DNA of 26,119 nucleotides from an uncultured Kiritimatiellota bacterium (lineage in GTDB: Bacteria > Verrucomicrobiota > Kiritimatiellia > RFP12 > UBA1067). The stretch covers positions 1-26,119 of the forward strand of contig CAKUGW010000034.1 in assembly GCA_934654805.1 (NCBI GenBank), written 5' to 3'. Below the pieces are notes generated by a model. That model was not told the origin of the DNA and did not search any database. It was given only the letters and a program-made list of their open reading frames with translations. This document shows positions 7,419 through 16,500 of this stretch, one piece after another. Position 1 is the stretch's first letter; every line of letters begins with the position of its first letter. A program made the translations under genes and the position numbers.

Positions 7419-9419
7419 ATGAACGGCAGAAATGGTTTTGCGGCGGGCTGGCGGGGGCTTGTTGCCCTGGCGGCGGCGGCCCTGTGCGGAAGCGCCGACG
7501 CGCGGCGGGCAGTCCCCTATGGCGTCGTCGCCGACCTCACGCGCTCCGAGTACGGGATGCGCGAGGAGCTGCTGGACCTTGCGCAGAAGGGCGGGCTGGG
7601 GTACGTGCGCGTGGACTGGGACTGGCGCGTCTGCCAGCCGACGAGGGACGCCGCGTTCGACTTCTCCAGGTATGACCGCCTGGTCGAGGCGGCGGAAGCG
7701 CGTGGCGTGAGGCTCCTGCCGATCGTCTACGGCACGCCGAAATGGGCCGATCCAGCCTGGAGGAACGCCGATGCCTATGCGGCATTCTGCCGCGCGACCG
7801 TGCGCCGTTACGGCCTGCGCCTGCCGGTGCTGGAAATCTGGAACGAGCAGAACATTCCCGCGTTCTGGAAAGACCCGGACGCCTCCCGCTACGTGGCCCT
7901 GCTGCGCAAGGCGCATGAGGCGATCAAGGCGGAGAACCCCCAGGTCCGCGTCGCCTTCGGCGGCACGGCGGGATGGGCTCCCGACTTCATCGAGGCGTGC
8001 TACAAGGCCGGCGCGCAGCCGTTCTTCGACATCATGAACGTGCATCCCTACACGTATCCGCGGCCGGCGGAGGTCTCGGTGCCCGACGGGCTCAAGGCCC
8101 TTCGCGCGCGGATGGCGCGGCATGGCGACGCCGCCAAGCCGATCTGGTTCACGGAGGTCGGCTGGCCGACGCATGAGGCCAGCCTCTCGGACCCGGGCGG
8201 GTTCGTCACGGCCGGGCTGACGGTCGCGCTGGGCCGGAGCCGGCCCTGGCGCGTGATCTTCGCCGCGTCGATGCCCGACGGCCAGCCTGTGGCGCGCGGC
8301 CTTGCCGACGGCCTGAAGGCGGCTTTCCCGGCGGGGTCCGAGGTGCGCGTCTGCGGCCCGCGCGAGACGGTCCGGCGGCTGGCGGAAGGCGGCTGGGACG
8401 CCGTGGTCTACCCGCTTGACGAGTCGTTCCCGGTCGACACGTTCGAGGCGGTGTACGCCTTCGTGAAGGCGGGCGGGACGATCGTCGAGCTGGGCGGCAT
8501 GCCGTTCTGGCGCGCCTACCGCAACCTGCCGGACGGCGGGTCGAGCCTCGCGAACGGCCCGACGGACTGGAACCTCTGCAAGCGCCTCCACATCCACTGC
8601 GACTCGTGGTGGCTGCCCGGCAGCGAGCTGCCGAAGGACGGCATCCTGACCGTCTACGGGACGCCCGAAGGGCTCTCCGGCGGCGTCAAGCAGCCGCCGA
8701 CCGGGTTCCCGTGCGTCCACTTCTTCACGGACCGCCACCTGCGCCCGGGCGACACCTGGGTCCCGCTCGTGAAGGGGACGAACCCCCGGAACGGCAAGGA
8801 CGCGGTGGCCGTCTGCGTCTACCGCTTCGACAGCGACCTCAAGGGCGCGGCCGTGATCGGCGGCATCCCCTCGGGCGCGGCGGCGGCCCAGCCGGTGGAC
8901 GAGCGGACGCAGGCGGCGTACCATGTGCGGGCGCTGTCGCTGTCGCTGGCCTGCGGCGTCGAAGGCTTCTTCTGCTACAACCTGCGCGCCCGCGAGGCCG
9001 ACCGCTTCTTCAGCGAGGACCACTTCGGCCTGGCGCACGCCGACCTCAGTCCGAAGCCCGCGTGGCAGGCCTATCGCACGTTTGCGCAGATGCGCCCGCC
9101 CGGCTCGGCGCAGCGGACGGACGAGTGGCTGCACGACGGCCTCTACTGCCCGCAGTGGACGCGCCCGGACGGCACGGCCTGCGGAATGCTCTGGCAGACG
9201 ACGGGCCGGCGCGTCCGGACGCTGGCCTTTGACGGCCCGGGCGTGACGTTCGCGGACATGATGGGGAAGCCGGTCGCCGGCAAAGCGTCGGGCGTGAACG
9301 CCTTTGAGCTGAAGCTGTCAGACGAGCCCGTCTATTTCAGCGGCGCGCGGCTGAAGGGCGTGAGGCACCTCGACGCGGGGGGAGACACGGCGGGCTTTCA
9401 GGAAAGGGGGGACGAATGA
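7419..9419 (+). CDS. Secreted clan GH-A glycosidase (GH39-like) with an inserted domain
   Basis: 666 residues; GGGAGGG is 8 bases before the ATG and a signal peptide ends near ADA (residue about 28). The TIM-barrel starts at VPYGVVADLTRSEYGM and carries the two clan GH-A acids: E143 in EIWNEQN (acid/base) and E246 in WFTEVGWPT (nucleophile). In relatives, the helix DERTQAAYHVRA and strand GVEGFFCYNLR follow soon after the nucleophile. Here they appear only at residue 494. About 225 residues (265-490) are inserted, including a Rossmann/GATase-like stretch (RVIFAASMPDG, DAVVYPLDESFP, VKAGGTIVELGG). The barrel ends with FGLAHADLSPKPAWQAY. The likely action is hydrolysis of a plant cell wall oligo- or polysaccharide; the exact family and substrate are unproven. 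The stop overlaps the next start by 4 bases (ATGA), so translation is probably coupled. Confidence 0.85.
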   Translation: MNGRNGFAAGWRGLVALAAAALCGSADARRAVPYGVVADLTRSEYGMREELLDLAQKGGLGYVRVDWDWRVCQPTRDAAFDFSRYDRLVEAAEARGVRLLPIVYGTPKWADPAWRNADAYAAFCRATVRRYGLRLPVLEIWNEQNIPAFWKDPDASRYVALLRKAHEAIKAENPQVRVAFGGTAGWAPDFIEACYKAGAQPFFDIMNVHPYTYPRPAEVSVPDGLKALRARMARHGDAAKPIWFTEVGWPTHEASLSDPGGFVTAGLTVALGRSRPWRVIFAASMPDGQPVARGLADGLKAAFPAGSEVRVCGPRETVRRLAEGGWDAVVYPLDESFPVDTFEAVYAFVKAGGTIVELGGMPFWRAYRNLPDGGSSLANGPTDWNLCKRLHIHCDSWWLPGSELPKDGILTVYGTPEGLSGGVKQPPTGFPCVHFFTDRHLRPGDTWVPLVKGTNPRNGKDAVAVCVYRFDSDLKGAAVIGGIPSGAAAAQPVDERTQAAYHVRALSLSLACGVEGFFCYNLRAREADRFFSEDHFGLAHADLSPKPAWQAYRTFAQMRPPGSAQRTDEWLHDGLYCPQWTRPDGTACGMLWQTTGRRVRTLAFDGPGVTFADMMGKPVAGKASGVNAFELKLSDEPVYFSGARLKGVRHLDAGGDTAGFQERGDE

Positions 9420-12400
9420 AGACTGCAGTCAAAGCGTGTGTCGTGGCGTGCGCAGCCGTCGGCGCGTGGGCCGGCCGGTGCGACGCCGGTTCGCCGGGCG
9501 CGTCATTCGCCGGGCGGACCTGGCACGTGTCGGCGGACGCCGGCGACGGCGGGGACGGCTCGTCCGCCCGTCCTTTCCGTCAAGTCCAGCAGGCCGTGTC
9601 GGCGGCGGACGACGGCGACGTCATCCGGATTGGCGCGGGCCTCTACCGGGAGGGGGAGTCCGCGACGGGCGACGGAACGCCGGCGCGCGTCAGCCTCGTC
9701 CGGCGCGTGCGCCTCGTCGGGGCCGGACGGGGCCTGACGGTCATCGAGGGCGGGGTGGGGCTTGGCGCGGACGGGCTTGGGGGCGGGGCCGTCCGAGGCC
9801 TGTACCTGGCCGCCGAGGCGCGCGGCTCGCTTGTGGAGCGGCTCACGGTTCGCGGCGGCCGCACGGTCGGCGCGGCGGAGCAGGGCGGCGGTGCCTGGTG
9901 CGCGGGCGACGCATCGGCCACGAACGCGTTCGTGGACTGCACGTTCTCGGACTGCGTCAGCGGCGGCGCGGGCGGCGCGCTCTCCGGCGGCCTCCTCGTC
10001 CGCGCGCTGGTCGAGCGGTGCACGAGCGTGACGCCCCTCCTCGGTGCGGTCGCGCGCACGCAGGGGGCGTTCAACTGCGTCTTCGTCGGCTGCGGGCGCT
10101 CGGGCGGCGACTACCAGCACAACCTGAACTGCCCGGTCGTCGGCACCGGCGACTATGGCCCGTTCGTCAACTGCACGTTCACGGCCAACGAGGGCTATGC
10201 CGCGCAGAAGGTCGACACGGCCTCTCTCGCGCGGCTCGTCTTCCGCAACTGCCTCTTCTTCGGGCATCGGATCGTCAGCGTCGAGCCGTACGCCGACAGC
10301 GCCTGCTGCGCGACGACGCTTCCCGGTCAGCTTCCGAAAGGAAAGGGCAACTTCGGCAGCGGCGACGAGTCAGACCTCTCGTCGCCCTACCAGATGGTCT
10401 CGCCGCTGACGGACTGGCGGCTGCGCGCCGAGAGCCCGCTGGTCGACGCCGGATCAGACGAGGCGCTTGCGCTCGTGCCCGAAGCCTATCGCGCGGCTGA
10501 CTTCTACGGGCGGCCGCGCGTGCAGGGCGGCAGGGTCGACATCGGCGCGGCCGAGGGCGGCGTCGTCTGCGCCAGCGGCATCGTGAAGTTCCCGCGTTCG
10601 CTGGCGTCTTCCACAAATGTCTTCGTGAACGGGAGACGCATCGTCAAGGCGGGCATGTGGCAGGGAAACAGCGATCGGCACGACTGGATCTACCTTTCGG
10701 CGGCCGAGTTCCCGGCGCGCGTGCGGCTGGACTGCGATCTGGGGGAGACGAATGCCCTGTTCGGCCTGGCGACGGGGCTGAAGGACCGCAAGAACGTCGA
10801 TCTCTACCGCTTTCCGAATCCTGACGGACGCTCGTTCACGATCGCCCTGCCGCCCGCCGGGCAAGAGGTCGAAATGACCGTCCACTACGCCAACGGCGTC
10901 AAGTGGGTCGATCCCGAGACGGGCGTGGACGACGCGACGGACCCGGCGGCCGGCTCGGAGGGGAGGCCGTACCGCACGCTGCAGTACGCGGCCGACCAGT
11001 CGGCGGAGAAGGGCGTTGTCTTCGCCCGTCCCGGCGTCTATGCCGAGGGCGGCGCGCTTGCTCGGGCGGACAGCGATGACGTCTGCACGACGTCGAACCG
11101 TCTCCTGATCGCGAAGGCCCTGCGCGTCGTCTCGGTCGCGGGGGCGGAGTCGACGGTCATCAGGGGGCGTCGCTCGGAGACGGACACGGCGCATGACGGG
11201 TGCGGGCCCGATGCCATGCGCTGCGTCCAGTTCGTCGGGAACGTCCACAGCTGCGTGCAGGGCTTCACGATCACCGGGGGCGCGACGGACAGCGATCCCG
11301 CAGCGCGGTTCGCGGCGGCCGGGAAGCCGAACCCGAACGACCGGAACCGCGGCAACTTCGGCGGCGCCGGCGTCCTGTGCGGAACGTGGGTCGGATGGTA
11401 CGAGTACGGGCAGGTGCTGGACTGCGTCATTTCCAACAACGTGGCGTATTTCGGCGCGGCAACGTACAACGGCTGGATGCAGCGCTGCGTGATCGTCGGG
11501 AACCGGACGGTCTCGACGGCCTGCGACCCGGAGATCACCCGCATCAGCGGCGTCGTGTTCGGCTCGGCCCTGGACAGCTGCCTTCTGTACGGGAACGCGG
11601 CAAATGCCTACCTGTACGGGCAGGGTTGCCGTCTGACAGGGTGTACCGTGCGAGAGACGGCGCAGTCGCCGTTCGAAGTCTCTGCTGCACGTGCCAATTG
11701 CGTTGTCGCCGACTCGCCGAAGTGGGACGCGGCCGAGGCGAACACGACTCTGTCTTGCGTGGCATGGCCGACGCCGCACGCGAACTGGCAGAAAGACGGG
11801 AACTCCTGTCTGGCGGAGGACTGCCTCACGTCACCGATGCGCGGGGTCTGGCGGCTGCGTCCGGGCTGCCAGTCCCTGTCGGCCGGCTCGACGGCCGTCG
11901 CGTTTGCCGGGCGGAGCTATTCCTACTGGAAGTACTACACGGACGGGATTGATGGCGAGCCGCTGTTCGCAAACGGCTCCGCGACGTGCGTCGCCGGCTG
12001 CCATGGGGCGGCCTATGAGCCGATTGACCGCTATGTCGATTCCACGTCCGGGAATGACGAGGCGGACGGCCTCTCGCGCGCGACGGCGAAGCGGACCCTG
12101 GCGGCGACGCTGGACGAGGCCCTGCCAGGAGATACGGTTCATGCGGCGCCTGGCACATATGCCGACGGGGAACGCGTGCATGCGGATGTGTTCGCCGGCG
12201 CCGTGAGCGGGACGAAAATCCCGACGCGCGCGGTCGTGCCACCCTATGTCACGCTCATGTCCGACGGCTCGGCTGCGGATACGGTCATCACAGGCGTACG
12301 AGACACGAAGACGCCGACGCAGTTTGTCGGGTCCGGGGCGCTGCTGTCGCTTGGCCCCGGGGCCGTTCGCTGCGTCGTGTTGGGCGAGGGCTCTCGCCTG

Positions 12401-13471
12401 TGCGGGTTCCGGCTTGTAGACGGCGGCACGTCATGCGAAGGCACCGCGCAGAATGACAACACGATCGGCGGTGCCGTTCTGGCGAGGGACTCGTCGGTCG
12501 TGGAGGACTGCGAGATCCGCGCGTGCGCGTCGTACTGCCACAACGCCTATCAGGGCACGTACGTGCGCTGCGTGTTCGACAACGACTGGGCGTATGGCTC
12601 CGGCGGCGCGGGCGCGCGGCTTCGCGCGTACAACTGCTTCATCGACCGGTGCTGTGATGTTCCGCTTTCGTCCATCTATGCGCTGCGCAACTCGACGATC
12701 GGCCCGAACTGCTTTCTCTGGGGCGAGAGGGCCTGGCCGCTCGGCACGCTTGTGAGTTTCCGCTACCCGGAGACGGCGGAGATGGCGAACAACCTGATTC
12801 TCGCGTCGTCAAAGCCCAAGTCGACTGCCTATGCCCATGCCGTGAACAACGTCGTCGCGGACGTGGCGCAGTCCATCGTGTTCGCGACAGACGGAAGCTG
12901 CCGAGGGAATGCCGTCTATCCGCTTTCGGACCTTCCCGTCGACGAGCAGGGCCGTCCGCTGCCCGGCAACAAGGCGATCGACGCGGGCGACAACGCCGAG
13001 CTTGTCGAAGGGCGGTCCTCGGACCTGGACCTCGCGAAAGGCGCGCGCGTCTACAACGGCGCCGTGGATGCGGGCGCCTATGAATATGACTATCGGGCGG
13101 CATATGGAAAGACGCTGGATCGTAGAGGCCGCGTCACGGTCACGGAGGCTGGGCCGGAAGTCTTTGTCGTCGGCTCGGAACTGCTCTTGCGGGATGGCGC
13201 CTTTGCCTGCGCCTGGCGATGCAGAGGCGACAAGACGTTGCGCTATGCCAATTTCCGGGTGACGGGGGCCGGCGTCTTGACGGTCCGTGTCGATGGCGGT
13301 TCCGCGCATGAGTTCACGGCGAAAGACGGGGACGTCTGCCTTCCGTTCGAGACGGCGGAGACGATTTCCCTGACGTTCGCATACGTGCGCTCACCCGAGG
13401 ACTCGGAAGCCGAGGGCGCCGTCTTCTCGCGGTTTGAGAGCCAATGCGGATCCCTCGTCATCATTCGTTAG
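9416..13471 (+). CDS. Giant secreted triple beta-helix protein, paralogue of the gene at 2856
   Basis: 1351 residues, starting inside the ATGA overlap with the glycosidase gene. The signal peptide is MKTAVKACVVACAAVGAWAG. Module openings are RTWHVSADAGDGGDGSS (about 35), KWVDPETGVDDATDP (about 496) and DRYVDSTSGNDEADG (about 871). Choice-of-anchor Q-like closings are VDIGAAEGG (about 375) and GNKAIDAGDN...VYNGAVDAGAYEYD (about 1190-1220). The final 120 residues repeat the tail of the other paralogue (YANFRVTGAGVLTVRVDG, then DGDVCLPFETAE). Similarity between the two paralogues runs end to end and includes a 27-base identical DNA stretch. The protein is probably surface-exposed or secreted and handles polysaccharide, by binding or lyase action; no catalytic residues can be assigned. 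It is shorter than its paralogue mainly in modules 1 and 2. Confidence 0.85.
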   Translation: MKTAVKACVVACAAVGAWAGRCDAGSPGASFAGRTWHVSADAGDGGDGSSARPFRQVQQAVSAADDGDVIRIGAGLYREGESATGDGTPARVSLVRRVRLVGAGRGLTVIEGGVGLGADGLGGGAVRGLYLAAEARGSLVERLTVRGGRTVGAAEQGGGAWCAGDASATNAFVDCTFSDCVSGGAGGALSGGLLVRALVERCTSVTPLLGAVARTQGAFNCVFVGCGRSGGDYQHNLNCPVVGTGDYGPFVNCTFTANEGYAAQKVDTASLARLVFRNCLFFGHRIVSVEPYADSACCATTLPGQLPKGKGNFGSGDESDLSSPYQMVSPLTDWRLRAESPLVDAGSDEALALVPEAYRAADFYGRPRVQGGRVDIGAAEGGVVCASGIVKFPRSLASSTNVFVNGRRIVKAGMWQGNSDRHDWIYLSAAEFPARVRLDCDLGETNALFGLATGLKDRKNVDLYRFPNPDGRSFTIALPPAGQEVEMTVHYANGVKWVDPETGVDDATDPAAGSEGRPYRTLQYAADQSAEKGVVFARPGVYAEGGALARADSDDVCTTSNRLLIAKALRVVSVAGAESTVIRGRRSETDTAHDGCGPDAMRCVQFVGNVHSCVQGFTITGGATDSDPAARFAAAGKPNPNDRNRGNFGGAGVLCGTWVGWYEYGQVLDCVISNNVAYFGAATYNGWMQRCVIVGNRTVSTACDPEITRISGVVFGSALDSCLLYGNAANAYLYGQGCRLTGCTVRETAQSPFEVSAARANCVVADSPKWDAAEANTTLSCVAWPTPHANWQKDGNSCLAEDCLTSPMRGVWRLRPGCQSLSAGSTAVAFAGRSYSYWKYYTDGIDGEPLFANGSATCVAGCHGAAYEPIDRYVDSTSGNDEADGLSRATAKRTLAATLDEALPGDTVHAAPGTYADGERVHADVFAGAVSGTKIPTRAVVPPYVTLMSDGSAADTVITGVRDTKTPTQFVGSGALLSLGPGAVRCVVLGEGSRLCGFRLVDGGTSCEGTAQNDNTIGGAVLARDSSVVEDCEIRACASYCHNAYQGTYVRCVFDNDWAYGSGGAGARLRAYNCFIDRCCDVPLSSIYALRNSTIGPNCFLWGERAWPLGTLVSFRYPETAEMANNLILASSKPKSTAYAHAVNNVVADVAQSIVFATDGSCRGNAVYPLSDLPVDEQGRPLPGNKAIDAGDNAELVEGRSSDLDLAKGARVYNGAVDAGAYEYDYRAAYGKTLDRRGRVTVTEAGPEVFVVGSELLLRDGAFACAWRCRGDKTLRYANFRVTGAGVLTVRVDGGSAHEFTAKDGDVCLPFETAETISLTFAYVRSPEDSEAEGAVFSRFESQCGSLVIIR

Positions 13472-13516
13472 GCCATCATTCGCTCAATGCAGGAAAAGAA
13501 AAGGAGACAACAGGAG

Positions 13517-16500
13517 ATGAGAAACCCCCGAAAGGTCGGGAAGCGGCTGCGCCTGCGCGTCGCATGCGCGGCAGGAGCGTTCACGTTGGGGCTTGTCCAC
13601 GCAGGGCTCGCGGCGCCTTTCCCTGCCGAGACACGCCTTGGCGGCGATGCGGGCACGAACGCGAACGCGGGCGTCCATGCCTTGCCGGTTTCGACGGCTG
13701 GTCGTCGCGAAGTCCTGGTCGATTTTGCCCGAGACCGCGGCTTCCCCCTGTATTCCGCCCAGTTCAAGGATCCGCAAAACAAGCCGCACCAGAAGGTGCA
13801 GGGGGCTGACGGGCTTACGATCGCCTTTGACGGCGCGCGCGAGGCGAAGCCGGCGGCCTGGTGCGTGGTGGGCGTGCCGCGCGCGGTGGGACGGCGGCTG
13901 GACTGGTTCGGACGGACGGTGGAGCTTGTCCTTGGCGGAGTCCCGCAAGGGCGTGTGTCGCAGCGCATGACGCTGACGCTGACGGATGCGGAAGACGAGC
14001 ATTTCCAGTTCCGTTCGGTCTCGAAAAGCGTGGATGCGGATGGCCGGCTTCGGCTGCGCTTTGTCCTGGACGAGGCGCACCTGCCGAAGCACACGTCATG
14101 GGGCAAGAAGGTCAATCGGCGTGTCGACGGCGGGCTGTCGCTTTCTTCCGTTGACATGGACTTCAAGGAGAAGACGGGCACGGGCTCTGTCCGGCTGGTC
14201 CGCATCGAGGACGTGGCGGCGGGAGAGGCCCCGCGCGCCGTGACGTCCGTCGAGCCGATCTCGGTCGACACGTCCTATCCTGGAGCCGCGCCTTTCCCAG
14301 GGGCCGAAAGCCTGCGGTTTCGCCTGACGCCGGCCTTCTCCGGCCCGCTGACGCTGATGCTGTCGACGGAATCGCAGGGCGAGGTCTGGAAGGGGCGGAA
14401 GCTCGGCTTCCCCGGAGTGGCGACGAATGGCGTCGTCACGTTTCGCACGGACCTCCCGTTCGAGAGGCAGTACCAGTTCTGGAGGCTGCTGTCGGGGACG
14501 AACGACATCGTCCGGGACGGCTCGCATGAGATCCTGCTGGCGGGCGGACGCTTTCGCCAAAGCGCGGCCGAGGCCCTGAGGCTCTCGGCGGAGACGGGGA
14601 ATCCCCTGCACATCTCGCGCGGCGCGGACGAGCGCCCGTTCCTCACGGTCCGGAATCCCGCGCGGCGGGCGATTCGCTGGCGGACGCTCTTCCACGGCGA
14701 GGACTTCCTCGGGCGCACGTTCGAGGTCCCGTTCGCGCAGACGGTCGAAGCGGGGCAGACCGTCCGCGTCGAGCTTCCCTGGCCGCTGCCGGCCAAGGGG
14801 TTCTGGCGCGTGTCGTGCGATGTCGAGGGGGACGACGGTTCGCGCGCCCGGCACGAGACGGCCTTTGCCGTCATCGACCGACACGTCGCCGGCAGGCCCG
14901 TGCCGCGCGAGCGCTTCCGCTTCGGCGTGCACTACCATGGCACGCACTACCTGCCGAACAACGTCAAGCCGACGGTAGACGCGCTTGTGGCGTGCGGCGC
15001 CAAGCTCGTGCGCACGGACTACTCGTTCATGTTCGCGCACGTCGAGCGCCAGGAAGGCGTCTTCGACTGGGAGAAGGCCGACTTCATGCTGAAGACCCTG
15101 CGGGACGCGGGAATGTCCCTGGACATCATCGTGGGCGGCACGCCGGCATGGGCTTGGGATCCGAACGGGAACTGGGCGAAGACGAACCCAAAGTCACGCT
15201 ACGGCGTCAGGCCGTCCCGACCGGGGCTTTTCAGGGACTTCTGCCGGCGCATCGCGGCGCGGTACGGCCGCGAGATCGACTATTACGAGATGGGCAACGA
15301 ATGGGACTTCTCGCCGGCGGACGCCCTCACGCCCGAGGAGGCGCTGCGGATGCAGCGCGAGGGCTATGAGGGCGTTCACGCCGGATGCCCGGACGCCTGG
15401 GTGATCCCGAACGGCTGGGCGCACGTCAACACGTCCGACCTCGAGGGCTCGCCCGAACACGTCAACAAGGGGCTGGTCGAGGCCCTGGCCCAGCATCCCG
15501 AGCTTTTTGACGCCTGGGCCCTGCACGGTCACGGCGGGCCGTCGGCGTACATCCACCAGATCGACGACATCTTCCTGCCGTTCCGCGCGGCGACGCCGAT
15601 GGGATCGCGGCCGTGGCTCTCGAACGAGAGCTCGCAGACGGGGGCGTTCGGGAACGAGGAGCAGGTGACGCAGACCGTGTGGAAGAAGCCGCTGTTCGCC
15701 TGGAGCCGGGGCGCCATCGACTTCATCTGGTACAACCTGCGCGCGACGGGCTGGTTCGACGGGCATGAGCCGGGCTTCGGCCTGATGACGCCGGACTACC
15801 GGCCTCGCGCGACCTATGCGGCGTTCGCCGCGCTGACGAAAATCTTCGGCGGGCTGGAGAGCGACGGGACCGTGTACTCGAAGCGGCACCGCCACATCCT
15901 GCGCTTCCGGGGCGCGAACGAGGGATTCGAGGGGATCGTGCTGGCGGCGTGGGACGATGACGCGCGCCTGGGCCTCGTCCGCCCCGTGCGCCTGCGGACG
16001 GACGCGACGCGCGTCTTCCGCTCCGACATCATGGGAAACCTCACGCCGGAGCCGTGCGTCGAGGGCGTCTTCGTCGTCAGGCCCGTGCCGAACCCGCAGG
16101 CCTACCTGCTGGAGGGCGCGACCCGTGCCGACGCCGTTGACCCGCAGGAGCTGCCGGCGAAGCCGCCGGCGGTGAAGGAGATCGCGGACGACAGCCTGGA
16201 CCGCCCCCCGGACTTCGTCCTGGATTCGGCCCGGCACGTCAAGGACTACTATGCGGCGAATCCCGCGCTGACGGACCGGCTCTGGAAGGGACCGTCCGAC
16301 CATGCGGCGCGGATCTGGCTGTCGCGGACGGCGGACGGCGTCGAGCTGCGCGCGGAGGTGACGGACGACATCTCCGCCCCCGGCGACCGCTTCGAGGCGC
16401 TCGTGACGGTTGGCGGGAAGACGCAGACGCATCCCGTGCGGAGGCTTTTCCGCGACGGGACGACGGACGTGTACGAGGCCGAGCTGCCGATCCGCGCGGC

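Noticed and set aside
13487..13516. Longer start for the double glycoside hydrolase
   Set aside because: No ribosome-binding site before 13487, while 13517 has AAGGAG at good spacing and begins a normal signal peptide.
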